Assembly: GCA_011525035.1 (NCBI GenBank)
Contig: WTIZ01000018.1
Location: 1-59,207 of the forward strand
Length of the DNA stretch: 59,207 bases
Source of the DNA: Cryomorphaceae bacterium
GTDB lineage: Bacteria; Bacteroidota; Bacteroidia; Flavobacteriales; Schleiferiaceae
Direction of reading: 5' to 3'
In this document: one piece after another, positions 48,407-56,287 of the stretch
Position numbering within the stretch: position 1 is the first letter of the stretch
How the letters are laid out: every line of letters begins with the position of its first letter
Notes under the pieces: model-generated
The model's database searches: none
The model's input: only the letters and a program-made list of their open reading frames with translations
What the model was told of the DNA's origin: nothing
Position numbers and translations under genes: made by a program

Positions 48407-48699
48407 AGGAAGAATTAGCTGTACTTGCGGAGTCCCTCGAAGGGGTTGAACCGGGTCAATTGTTTGGGAAACCTTCGTTGAAGGTGGGAAAGGCTCATTT
48501 TGTCTGCGGTTTTCAGCAGTGCTTGGTGGTGAAAGTAGGGAAGGAGGCTATTGAAGAAATGTTACCGAAATTTGAAGGTTCGGTGCTCTTTGACCCCTCT
48601 GGAAAGGGTCGCCCGATGAAAGATTGGTTACAAATTCCTGAAGCCTACAAGGATCAATGGCCTTCACTAGCTCTACAAGCCTTGGACTTTGTTAAATAA
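48403..48699 (+). CDS. TfoX N-terminal-domain-like protein
   Basis: A 98-residue protein starting with GTG inside the CAT-like stop codon (GTGA). The central segment EPGQLFGKPSLKVGKAHFVCGFQQCLVVKVG resembles TfoX N-terminal/YjbR-like domains. It lacks the C-terminal helix-hairpin region of true competence regulators. Its 3' end overlaps the converging alkyltransferase-like gene by eight bases. Function unknown. Confidence 0.65.
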   Translation: MKEELAVLAESLEGVEPGQLFGKPSLKVGKAHFVCGFQQCLVVKVGKEAIEEMLPKFEGSVLFDPSGKGRPMKDWLQIPEAYKDQWPSLALQALDFVK

Positions 48700-49045
48700 G
48701 ATCTTCTAAAAACTCCTCTTGGTTCAGGTGCTCCATTGGATCCCAGAGGTGCTTCTGGAATTCTTGAATTTGGTCTTCCACAACAGTTACTCCTTCGCTC
48801 TCGAGTAGATCCTGCATGAGTGTTGATCCGCCGAAGAAATGCTTGCCTGTAAGTACGCCTATCCTGTTGACTACACGGTGCGCTGGAATGCTTTGATCGT
48901 TATGGGATGCATTCATGGCATACCCCACAACCCGAGCACTTCTTCCTGCTCCTAGGAAACGGGCAATGTGTCCATAGGTTGTCACTTTACCCTCAGGAAT
49001 GAGACGTACAACAGTATAGACCCTATCGAAGAATTCGCTCGCCAT
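48692..49045 (-). CDS. Alkyltransferase-like (ATL) DNA repair protein
   Basis: A 117-residue MGMT-family DNA-binding domain. The active-site motif PCHR of O6-alkylguanine transferases reads PAHR at residues 54-57, so the acceptor cysteine is missing. This defines alkyltransferase-like proteins, which bind O6-alkylguanine and hand it to nucleotide-excision repair. The helix-turn-helix (GKVTTYGHIARFLG) and the RVVGYAM arginine finger are present. I start at ATG 49045; the 28 upstream codons lie inside trmB. It overlaps the trmB stop by one base. Confidence 0.9.
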   Translation of the reverse strand: MASEFFDRVYTVVRLIPEGKVTTYGHIARFLGAGRSARVVGYAMNASHNDQSIPAHRVVNRIGVLTGKHFFGGSTLMQDLLESEGVTVVEDQIQEFQKHLWDPMEHLNQEEFLEDLI

Positions 49046-49749
49046 TATTTGCTCAATTTCGCCATGGCCTCTTCGATGCCGTCTAGTTTGAAGCGGAGGT
49101 AGGTGATGGCCTTGCCCTGGTTGAGCCACATGGTTTCATAATGCGTGATGACATCGAAAAGAATCCCTTCGTTGGGCTTGATTTGCTTGTAGATGTCGTG
49201 GTATGCTTCTTCAATTTCGAGGCCTAGCATATGAACGATACCGTGGGTGTATCCGTGCAGGTACTCGCTATCACATTTGAGGTTCACTGTGCCCCCGGGC
49301 TTTAGGAATTTCGCATACTTCAAAAGGTATTGCGGATGTGTCAGTCTGTGTTTAGCGCGGTTGTGCTTAATCTGAGGGTCTGGGAAAGTAATCCAGATTT
49401 CGTCCACTTCATTTTCTTCAAAACAGTGCTCGATGAAGTCAATTCTCGTGCGTAAAAAGGCCACATTTTCGAGCCCTTCTTCGGTAGCTGTTTTAGCACC
49501 TCTCCATAAGCGGGCACCTTTGATATCGACGCCAATATGGTTTTTGTCTGGGGTTCTTCGGGCCAATTCCACGGTGTATTCCCCTTTGCCACAACCGAGC
49601 TCTAATACCAATCCGTTACTATTGGAAAATTGGTCCTTTGCCCAAGTTCCCTTCAAAGGAAGGCCACTGCGTACTTCTTCTGTAGTCGGTTGCACGACAT
49701 TGTGCATCTCTTCGTTCTCGCGAAACTTGCGGAGTTTGTCTTTTCCCAT
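49045..49749 (-). CDS. trmB: tRNA (guanine-N7)-methyltransferase TrmB
   Basis: Methylates G46 of tRNAs using SAM. The SAM motif VLELGCGKGEYTVELAR (about residues 49-65), and the catalytic and tRNA-binding blocks ITFPDPQIKHNRAKHRLT and KFLKPGGTVNLKCDSE match the TrmB family. The 234-residue length is normal. The gene is 18 bases downstream of the DUF1801 gene and is followed, with one base of overlap, by the ATL gene. Confidence 0.95.
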   Translation of the reverse strand: MGKDKLRKFRENEEMHNVVQPTTEEVRSGLPLKGTWAKDQFSNSNGLVLELGCGKGEYTVELARRTPDKNHIGVDIKGARLWRGAKTATEEGLENVAFLRTRIDFIEHCFEENEVDEIWITFPDPQIKHNRAKHRLTHPQYLLKYAKFLKPGGTVNLKCDSEYLHGYTHGIVHMLGLEIEEAYHDIYKQIKPNEGILFDVITHYETMWLNQGKAITYLRFKLDGIEEAMAKLSK

Positions 49750-49767
49750 GGCGTAAAACTACGTCGT

Positions 49768-50394
49768 TTAATATTCATTGAATCCCTTCCCGGCGTAGAT
49801 TTTAGGGAGTGATTTTTGCAGTCTATTGTGCTGTGTTTTTTCTTGCTTGGCACCGCCAATGTGGAGAATGTAAGAGCGCTGCCGACCCGGTGTTAGGGCC
49901 TCCCACGCTGATGCAAAATCTGCATCGATAAGTAGGCGCTCTTCCAGAACGCTTGGCAATACATATTCTCGGACTACTTCAGGAAGTGGGGTGCCTTCTT
50001 GCTCTACCTTAATTGCATTCTTGATGAAGCCTTCCATGAAAGGGCGCATGGTTTCTACCTCTTTCGTACTTGTGATTTTAAGCAATCTTGGTGCGTGCGT
50101 ATTCGGTCCTGCCTGACTCAACTTATTAGAAGCATCTTCAAGTAAAATCCCTTTAAAGAAACTAATGCCGCAGTGTGCTTTCATGGCATAAAGCATGGCA
50201 ACATTCTTTCCGTTAAGTGTGTAGGTCGGCTGTCCCCATTTTACTTCCTCCTCTAATCCCGATGCCAATAATGCTTCGCGCAGCAGTGCTAAGGGTGCAG
50301 ACCATATTCGAGCTTTGCAAGCATCTGTTGCGTGCAAATCACAACGGCCGCAGCCGTCAATGAAGTAATCGGCTACATTAGAAATCATCGCCAT
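49768..50394 (-). CDS. DUF1801 / YdeI-type protein
   Basis: A 208-residue protein with an N-terminal DUF1801 domain (LREALLASGLEEEVKWGQPTYTLNGKNVAMLYAMKAHCGISFFKG, residues about 38-82) and a C-terminal YdeI-like helical tail (PSVLEERLLIDADFASAWEALTPGRQRSYILHI). The N-terminus contains three Cys and a His (GCGRCDLHATDAC), which could bind a metal. It overlaps the CYTH gene by ten bases. Function unknown. Confidence 0.82.
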   Translation of the reverse strand: MAMISNVADYFIDGCGRCDLHATDACKARIWSAPLALLREALLASGLEEEVKWGQPTYTLNGKNVAMLYAMKAHCGISFFKGILLEDASNKLSQAGPNTHAPRLLKITSTKEVETMRPFMEGFIKNAIKVEQEGTPLPEVVREYVLPSVLEERLLIDADFASAWEALTPGRQRSYILHIGGAKQEKTQHNRLQKSLPKIYAGKGFNEY

Positions 50395-50852
50395 TCGTTG
50401 AAGGGATTTTGACTCAGGTAAGAATTAAAGTACCTCGGGTCATCACTAACCTCAATTCCAATCCAAGAGGGTAGGTCGATCTGCTCGTCTTCCGACTGCA
50501 GCTCTACTTCGGCAAGCACGAGCCCATGATTGGCGCCTTCAAAGACATCAATCTCCCAAACATGACCATCTGTCTTTACGATGTGCCGGGTTTTTTCGAT
50601 GGGTGCATTGGCACTCAACTTTAGCAGCTCCAAGGCTTCTTCCATGGGAACTTCGTATTCAAACTCCACCCTTGAGATGCCCGTTGTCTTTCCTTTAATT
50701 GTGAGAAAAGCACTCTGGTCGCTGGTTCTAATACGAACAGTCGGCCCCGGTGAAGAGGCCAGATACCCTTGCTTCAAGACATGGGACCGTACGACCTGGG
50801 ATTTCCAAGAATCGTCTTTTAAGAGGAATTTTCTTTCTATTTCTAGGGCCAT
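50385..50852 (-). CDS. CYTH domain protein
   Basis: A 155-residue triphosphate-tunnel (CYTH) protein. The N-terminal ExExK motif is EIERKFLL; the tunnel continues with TVRIRTSDQSAFLTIKGKT and EFEYEVPMEEALELL. Members hydrolyse inorganic triphosphate or thiamine triphosphate, or make cAMP. The short length fits a triphosphatase more than a cyclase. It overlaps the RluA gene (ATGA) and the DUF1801 gene. Confidence 0.9.
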   Translation of the reverse strand: MALEIERKFLLKDDSWKSQVVRSHVLKQGYLASSPGPTVRIRTSDQSAFLTIKGKTTGISRVEFEYEVPMEEALELLKLSANAPIEKTRHIVKTDGHVWEIDVFEGANHGLVLAEVELQSEDEQIDLPSWIGIEVSDDPRYFNSYLSQNPFNEWR

Positions 50853-52522
50853 CAGAACGGTATTGGTGCTGTAATAGTAATTAATTCCTTGGTAGTTGGA
50901 TGCTGGAATTCCAATTTGTGTGCATGTAAATGCAGTCGCTCCCCAATTACTCCGTACAATTCGTCACCTACCATGGGCAGCCCTAATCCTTCGGGATGAG
51001 CACAGTGTACACGCAGTTGGTGCGTACGTCCCGTGACTGGCTTCATTGCGAGCCTAGTAGTGCCTTTATTGCGCGCCACAACGGACCATTTCGTCTCTGA
51101 AGGCTTTCCTGTTTTATGGCAGACCATCTGCCTTGGCAAATCATAATAATCCGGGGCTAATGGAAGTGAGATGGTCCCCTCTTCAGCTTCAAGGGTGCCT
51201 ACTACATCAGCTATGTAGGTCTTATTGACCTGACGTTTTATGAATTGGCGTTGCATGCGTTTATTCGCCTTTGGATTCAAGGTGAACATGAGCAGCCCTG
51301 ATGTACTCATATCGAGTCGGTGCAATAAGATAGCTCCGGTAGCTTCCGGATACATATGCTTTACTCTCACGAGTGCGGAATCTTCAATATCTACCCCTGG
51401 AACACTTAGTAATCCAGCGGGCTTGTTCACTACGACTAGGTCATCGTCTTCATAGACCACTGGCATCGGCTTATCCTTGCCAAAGGTTAATAATGGGTTT
51501 TCTTCAACGTTTAATCCTTGGAGCATGTGACCGAGGATGGGGCGACAACGCGAAGCACAAGAGGGGTAGAAGTACTTGTGTTTTCGTACTTCTTTCACTG
51601 GTGCTGAACCCCACCAAAACTCTCCCATACAAACTGGGGATAGGCCTTTTTGATAGGCATATTGCAACAGCTTTGGTGCCGCACAATCACCAGAACCACT
51701 TGGCGGGTGGCGGAGGTCGAAATCCGGGAAGCATTGACTCAACACCTTCTCCTCACCCGAAGCATTTAGAAACACGTAGTGGTCAAAAATCTCGCGCTGA
51801 AGTTGGTTGGATTTCGCTTTGCGAACTTCCTTCATCGCCTCTATTTCACGGGCATATTCTTCAAGGGCAGCTTCGAGTTTTTCCTGTTCCTCAATCCATG
51901 CTTTGCTGCGGTGTTTAAAAGCCACTTGGCCTTGAATACTTTCCTGCGCCAGGCGGTCTTTAACTTTTTCAAAGTCCGATTCACTCATCACCTTGGCTAC
52001 AGTTTCCCGGTATTTTTGGCGGGCCTTTTTAGCCTCTTTTAGATCTGCTCGCCCCTTTCTAAGGTGCTCTTTGATTTCTGCCAATCGCTCGGTGACCTTG
52101 GCGATGGATTTTAGCCGTTCAGGGTTATTTTCCTTTGCTTGGATCTCCGCGCTCATAGCATTTAGCTCATTCTCTCCTTTTTTGTAGAAGGACTGAGCAG
52201 CATGTATGTCGCAGATGGGAGGGACAAAATAGCCTTCAACCTCTTCATGAAGTTTCCCTGAATAGGCAGCCAGCCAGCCAAGATGGCCGTCTTGGTTTCG
52301 TACTACGAGCACTCCAAACATCTTACCTTGTTCCACCAGATCTTCATGATTACCAAGTCCGAAATTGTGACGCAGGTCGTTTGCTTCGAGGTGGTTCTGA
52401 AGTTCTTTGGAAGCGAGCTCCACAAGGGCATGTGGCGTATAGAAAAATGGATACGTGAATGCTTCAGGCACAGAGATGCCTTCAAGAGAGCTTTCGAAAG
52501 GATGAAAAAGTGGGTCCGTCAT
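50852..52522 (-). CDS. RluA-family pseudouridine synthase with long N-terminal extension
   Basis: The C-terminal 210 residues form the RluA catalytic domain: VVNKPAGLLSVPG, the catalytic HRLDMSTSGL (Asp near residue 402), and RTHQLRVHCAHPEGLGLPMVGD. The N-terminal 340 residues are an extension with a coiled coil (about 125-245, KKARQKYRETVAKV...) and a cysteine-containing block GDCAAPKLLQYAY...YPSCASRCRP (about 277-330). The extension is known in Bacteroidota and some gammaproteobacteria. It modifies uridine in rRNA or tRNA; the site is not known. Confidence 0.9.
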   Translation of the reverse strand: MTDPLFHPFESSLEGISVPEAFTYPFFYTPHALVELASKELQNHLEANDLRHNFGLGNHEDLVEQGKMFGVLVVRNQDGHLGWLAAYSGKLHEEVEGYFVPPICDIHAAQSFYKKGENELNAMSAEIQAKENNPERLKSIAKVTERLAEIKEHLRKGRADLKEAKKARQKYRETVAKVMSESDFEKVKDRLAQESIQGQVAFKHRSKAWIEEQEKLEAALEEYAREIEAMKEVRKAKSNQLQREIFDHYVFLNASGEEKVLSQCFPDFDLRHPPSGSGDCAAPKLLQYAYQKGLSPVCMGEFWWGSAPVKEVRKHKYFYPSCASRCRPILGHMLQGLNVEENPLLTFGKDKPMPVVYEDDDLVVVNKPAGLLSVPGVDIEDSALVRVKHMYPEATGAILLHRLDMSTSGLLMFTLNPKANKRMQRQFIKRQVNKTYIADVVGTLEAEEGTISLPLAPDYYDLPRQMVCHKTGKPSETKWSVVARNKGTTRLAMKPVTGRTHQLRVHCAHPEGLGLPMVGDELYGVIGERLHLHAHKLEFQHPTTKELITITAPIPF

Positions 52523-52543
52523 ATGCGACGGTAAAGATAGTGC

Positions 52544-53122
52544 TTAAGAGCCGGGAAGCTTTTCACCTTGTGCCGATAATCGCGTGAGCTCGAGCAGTCT
52601 TTTTTGACGCGTTTTTTCTGTCTTGGCTAATTTCAGCCATCGTAAGGAATTCCGTTTGGAAGAGTCATTGATTCGGTCGAAGAATTCAAAGGCACCTTCC
52701 GTAGATTTCAAGGATGTTTCTAAATCGGCAGGTACAATGAGGTTGTCAACATCGTCCATAAAGTGCCATAATCCATTGGTTTTCCCCTCTTCTACACTTT
52801 TCAATCCACTAGAGTGCATGCGTCCCTCTTTCGTCAGTTGTGCGGCACGATCTTTATAGCTTTTCGCCCAATGTTGCACTTTGCGCTTTGAAATGAGTTG
52901 CATGGTACGCTGCTCGTCCAGCTTCTTTCGGACACCATCAATCCAACCAAAGCAAATGAGTTCATCCAGCACATCCCAGCGGTCAACATACTTGTCGGTA
53001 ACGGCTTTTTTATAGGTAACCAACCACCAGCTTTCATCGCTTGTATGATTATCTAAGAGCCAATCGTGAAGTTCCTGAATAGATCTAACCTCAATTCTGT
53101 CGTAGTTCGCTAATCCTGCCAT
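52544..53122 (-). CDS. YdeI/OmpD-associated family protein
   Basis: A 192-residue protein of the YdeI family: the N-terminal SIQELHDWLLDNHTSDESWWLVTYKKAV, the central DVLDELICFGWIDGVRKKLDE and the SKRKVQHWAKSYKDRAAQL blocks, with a C-terminal helical tail (RINDSSKRNSLRWLKLAKTEKTRQKRLLEL). No catalytic role known. It lies between the esterase and the RluA gene, with 21 bases to the latter. Confidence 0.88.
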   Translation of the reverse strand: MAGLANYDRIEVRSIQELHDWLLDNHTSDESWWLVTYKKAVTDKYVDRWDVLDELICFGWIDGVRKKLDEQRTMQLISKRKVQHWAKSYKDRAAQLTKEGRMHSSGLKSVEEGKTNGLWHFMDDVDNLIVPADLETSLKSTEGAFEFFDRINDSSKRNSLRWLKLAKTEKTRQKRLLELTRLSAQGEKLPGS

Positions 53123-53154
53123 GTCAACCCAACAATCCGTAAAAGAGAAAGTTG

Positions 53155-54048
53155 TTAGCGCTTGCCGTAGATATCGAATTGGTCAAAGAATTCCCACATG
53201 ATCCAGTTGGTATTCTTTTGATCTATGGAGAAGTTTAGCCAATAATGGTCGCCTCCAATCACTTTGTATAGTTCTGCAACGACACTGCTGTCTCCACCCG
53301 AATAGCTGTAATGTTCCAAAGGATAGGAGGAAGACTGAATAGAAGTAATCTGCGGTGTTTCATTGCAATTATTCACTTGTGCCCAGTACTGCAGTGTGAT
53401 TTGCTGACTTAAGATGTCGTCTCCGCCTTCGTAAGGCAGTACACCATCATTGGTGCCGTGTATACTCAAGGTGGCCAAAGGATGTGAGGGTTGACAGGTG
53501 CTTGAGGTGTCTGAAAAACAGCCTGACATGGATGCCACTGCGGCTATTTCATTGCTGAGATAACAGGCCAAAGCATAGGACATCATCCCGCCGTTCGAAT
53601 ACCCACAGGCATACACTCGTTCTCTATCGATCAAAAAGGCGGTATCAAGGTGCGCTAAAAGTGCACTGACAAAACCAAGGTCATCGGCATCACTCTTATT
53701 ATCCGGTGAGGGTAGGGCGTTGTTCCAATGTGGAGAATCGCCGTCCAACAAGCTGCCTTGAGGGAACACCAGTAAGAATTGCGCAGAATCTGCCACATTA
53801 TCCATGGCCACTGTCGTTTTATGGTCTTGTGCTAGTCCGCCAAACCCGTGAAAATTTAAGACTACGGGCAGAGCAAAAGACGAATCGTACCCTTTTGGAG
53901 TATAAATCAATGCGCTTCGTTGCAGCCCATCGTGCTCAAATATCACTGTAGTGGTATTGTCGGGCAAAGGGGGATTTCCACCGCCGCCATTACCGCCACA
54001 GGCTACTAGAACAAAGCAAAACAATAGCCGTAAGAATCTCATAAACAT
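53155..54048 (-). CDS. Lipoprotein feruloyl-esterase/PHB-depolymerase-like hydrolase
   Basis: A 297-residue alpha/beta-hydrolase with a lipoprotein signal (lipobox LVAC, Cys17), followed by a glycine-rich spacer (GGNGGGG). Domains match the LpqC/feruloyl esterase/polyhydroxybutyrate depolymerase family: LNFHGFGG oxyanion, the nucleophile serine in GYSNGGM and the acid in HGTNDGVLP, with a C-terminal HYWLN histidine. Outer-membrane or surface lipidation is likely. Two Met codons are close at the start. It is 11 bases downstream of the SGNH gene. Confidence 0.88.
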   Translation of the reverse strand: MFMRFLRLLFCFVLVACGGNGGGGNPPLPDNTTTVIFEHDGLQRSALIYTPKGYDSSFALPVVLNFHGFGGLAQDHKTTVAMDNVADSAQFLLVFPQGSLLDGDSPHWNNALPSPDNKSDADDLGFVSALLAHLDTAFLIDRERVYACGYSNGGMMSYALACYLSNEIAAVASMSGCFSDTSSTCQPSHPLATLSIHGTNDGVLPYEGGDDILSQQITLQYWAQVNNCNETPQITSIQSSSYPLEHYSYSGGDSSVVAELYKVIGGDHYWLNFSIDQKNTNWIMWEFFDQFDIYGKR

Positions 54049-54059
54049 TAAGTTACGAC

Positions 54060-54773
54060 TTATTCTTCAAGCAGTGGAGTTAGTGCGTCGTAATATTTGT
54101 TTGCTATAAAAGTGGCTCCGTCTTGATTATAGTGAATGGGGTCTGCCAGCATATCGTCTGTAAACCCTGTTGCCATATCGATGGTCAAAACTTGTGAGGT
54201 AGAGGTGCTTAATGCAGACGCAATACTGTCCAATTCATTCAAAAGTCGAGCGTGAAATACAGCTAAATTCCCCATCATGACGGCGCTATGACCGGGCGCC
54301 ATTTTCTCAATAATGATGGTGACTTCGGGATTGAATTCTTGAAGACCTTCAACAATATCCACCACATTCACCATGATACTTTCATAGGAAAATCCATCCA
54401 GTGCATCATTACCTCCGGGCGAGCTGAACAGCACAATATCAGGGGTGTCAAGCACTGCTGTCCAATCTGACAGTTCATCCAACAGTTCCCCAGAAGTCCA
54501 TCCGCTATGTCCTTCGTGGTGCGGATCGAACTCTTCGTCATTCACCATAGGATACAACTCTGTATCAATCTGGGTGCCGATAAAATCTATGTTCCAATCG
54601 TTGTTGCGCAGTTTCTTCCACAATTTATACCTGTAGCTGTGGTATCCCGGTGGGCTACCTTGAACGCGCGAAGCACCAAGCGGCATAATGGTATTCATTG
54701 CCGGCTCTTCAGATTGCGTTTCGCAGCTAAAGAGTACTAGCGTGAGTCCTAATAGTATGAGCCAATTTTTCAT
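54060..54773 (-). CDS. SGNH/GDSL-type lipoprotein hydrolase
   Basis: A 237-residue lipoprotein: lipobox LFSC with Cys17, then an SGNH-hydrolase domain. Block I reads PLGASRVQG, with the nucleophile Ser35 kept but the usual Asp of GDS changed to Ala. Block III is GGND, and the catalytic Asp-His pair is in DPIHYN near the C-terminus. It likely deacetylates or de-esterifies glycans or lipids in the envelope. It lies three bases after the nitroreductase and is probably co-transcribed with the esterase. Confidence 0.87.
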   Translation of the reverse strand: MKNWLILLGLTLVLFSCETQSEEPAMNTIMPLGASRVQGSPPGYHSYRYKLWKKLRNNDWNIDFIGTQIDTELYPMVNDEEFDPHHEGHSGWTSGELLDELSDWTAVLDTPDIVLFSSPGGNDALDGFSYESIMVNVVDIVEGLQEFNPEVTIIIEKMAPGHSAVMMGNLAVFHARLLNELDSIASALSTSTSQVLTIDMATGFTDDMLADPIHYNQDGATFIANKYYDALTPLLEE

Positions 54774-54776
54774 CGA

Positions 54777-55472
54777 TTACAATTCTATAGATTTTGACCA
54801 TGAAGAAAGTTCTTTCCCTTCAGTTCTTAATTTTCCTAGTTTGACGTCCGCTCCTCTTTCCAGGGCATCCTCGGGGAATACGAAAAGGCACCCCAAGAAG
54901 ATTTCGTCCATAGGTATACCAAGTATGGTTCGTGCTTCCTTTTGACGTAGGGTACCACCCGATGACCAATAAGAAGGATGGCCTGCTGCTGTTGCCCCGA
55001 GAAGTATGTTCTGAATGGCTGCACTAGCCGCTGCAATATGCTCCATATTGCGCAAGTTTCCGGTGAATGGTACCGGTTCCATCTCTCGAACTTCTGGTTG
55101 TTCGCCGAAAACATCAGGCAACCAACTCATCACAATCATAGCTTCTGCCGCCCAGAGCATGTTCATGATTTTACCGGCTGGTGGTTGTACCTCATCCAGT
55201 CGGTCCGCGAGTATCCTACAATTATTAGCATTTAGAGTATATGCGCGGAAAGGAAGGGTGCTAGTTAAATCCCCTCGTTTATAGCGTTCAGCACTTTTAT
55301 AATGGTAGGGTGCGCTAGACGCTAATTCCAATAAGCTATTGATTAGGGATTGCTGTGCTTCAGGAGTAAGTGTGGGCGACCAAGGAGCCTCGGCGAGGAC
55401 CTTTGTAGTTTTTCGCTGAGAAATAACTTCTTTAATCGCCTTATCTGCGTTCGAGGGTATCTTTTCCATCAT
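54777..55472 (-). CDS. Nitroreductase family protein
   Basis: A 231-residue flavin-dependent nitroreductase-fold protein. The N-terminal ISQRKTTKVLAEAP block and the AAASAAIQNILLGATAAGHPSYWSSG block (FMN binding and dimer contact) match, with GIPMDEIFLGCLFVFP near the C-terminus. The substrate is unknown; it could reduce quinones or other electron acceptors. Its start overlaps the end of the Nudix regulator by 32 bases. A second Met at residue 2 is adjacent. Confidence 0.87.
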   Translation of the reverse strand: MMEKIPSNADKAIKEVISQRKTTKVLAEAPWSPTLTPEAQQSLINSLLELASSAPYHYKSAERYKRGDLTSTLPFRAYTLNANNCRILADRLDEVQPPAGKIMNMLWAAEAMIVMSWLPDVFGEQPEVREMEPVPFTGNLRNMEHIAAASAAIQNILLGATAAGHPSYWSSGGTLRQKEARTILGIPMDEIFLGCLFVFPEDALERGADVKLGKLRTEGKELSSWSKSIEL

Positions 55473-56172
55473 AGGAATAAAGATACGGATTCCGTCCCCT
55501 TACCGAGGTAGTGATTTCATCGTGGCGTTTGTAGATGTCCAAAGCAAGCATTTTCTTCTGGAAGCGACTGCGGTCTAGATCCCTGCCGGTAATCGTTTGA
55601 TTCAGTTTGTGCAGCTGAGGCATGGTAAAGTATTCCGGCAGCAGGTGATGACCTACTGGAGAGAATTCATTGAGTCCTATAAGATACTCTTGGGCGTTAC
55701 GAATGATTTGTTCGTGGTCGCCGACCATAGCAGGCAGATCATTCACAGGATGCCAAGCGATATCATCATCAAAGCTTCCGACTTTAGGCGTTACGGAGTC
55801 CATTTCGACCAAGGCGATGTAGCCAAGGGTCACATACCTGTCGAGCATGGGGTGATTCTGATCAATCTCAAGGCCTTTTGCTTGAAAAATTCGTTTGAAA
55901 TCCTCCGAAAATGAGCGTTCGCCGTTGCCAAAGACATTGAAAAAGTGCAAGAATTTGCGCTGTAATGTAGTTCGAGCTTCGACAATACGCTCCGCAGCGT
56001 TGCCGACATCTTCATTTTTCTCGATATGTCCTCCAGGAAGAAACCAGCGGTCTCCAAATTGCAATAAAAGACAGTGTAAGGCGTCGTTTTTATAACCAAA
56101 AATGACAATATCCGCGCTGAGGTGCGGGAGGTACTTATCGCTGTATTGGTTTACAATTTGGCTCAGATTCAT
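55441..56172 (-). CDS. Nudix-domain transcriptional regulator, NrtR/AraR-like
   Basis: A 243-residue protein with an N-terminal Nudix domain and a C-terminal winged-helix domain (MPQLHKLNQTITGRDLDRSRFQKKML near 180-206), the architecture of NrtR/AraR regulators. The Nudix box (residues 48-70) keeps G48, E54 and R62, but the catalytic glutamates of REUxEE are I63, A66 and R67, so hydrolysis is unlikely and ligand sensing is expected. I start at ATG 56172; the TTG at 56178 is part of the promoter box. The ligand and targets are not known. Confidence 0.85.
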   Translation of the reverse strand: MNLSQIVNQYSDKYLPHLSADIVIFGYKNDALHCLLLQFGDRWFLPGGHIEKNEDVGNAAERIVEARTTLQRKFLHFFNVFGNGERSFSEDFKRIFQAKGLEIDQNHPMLDRYVTLGYIALVEMDSVTPKVGSFDDDIAWHPVNDLPAMVGDHEQIIRNAQEYLIGLNEFSPVGHHLLPEYFTMPQLHKLNQTITGRDLDRSRFQKKMLALDIYKRHDEITTSVRGRNPYLYSYDGKDTLERR

Positions 56173-56175
56173 ATT

Positions 56176-56183
56176 CAAATATA
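56176..56183 (-). promoter_or_regulatory. Promoter -7 box of Nudix regulator, leaderless start
   Basis: The minus strand reads TATATTTG, followed by three bases and then the ATG at 56172. No TTG at the expected -33 distance; the inverted repeat at 56201-56227 occupies that place. Confidence 0.5.
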
Positions 56184-56200
56184 CGTTTGTGGCGGTTAGT

Positions 56201-56227
56201 CACTAATTAATTCAGCGTTAATTAGTG
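56201..56227. promoter_or_regulatory. Perfect inverted repeat, candidate operator
   Basis: Arms CACTAATTAA and TTAATTAGTG (10 bases each, perfect) with a 7-base spacer. It lies 17 bases upstream of the -7 box of the Nudix regulator, where an activator or autorepressor would bind. Confidence 0.6.
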
Positions 56228-56250
56228 GGATAAGATTTTAGTAACAATTG

Positions 56251-56277
56251 TACCCCTTCCTTAAAACGGAAGGGGTA
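56251..56277. terminator. Hairpin between GH3 gene and Nudix regulator
   Basis: A perfect 10-base stem TACCCCTTCC / GGAAGGGGTA around a 7-base loop, downstream of the GH3 stop codon (minus strand). No long T-run, so an imperfect terminator. Confidence 0.6.
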
Positions 56278-56287
56278 AATCAACCAA

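Noticed and set aside
48692-49129. Long form of the alkyltransferase-like protein
   Set aside because: The extra 28 residues are encoded within trmB in another frame and precede the conserved start of the domain at ATG 49045.
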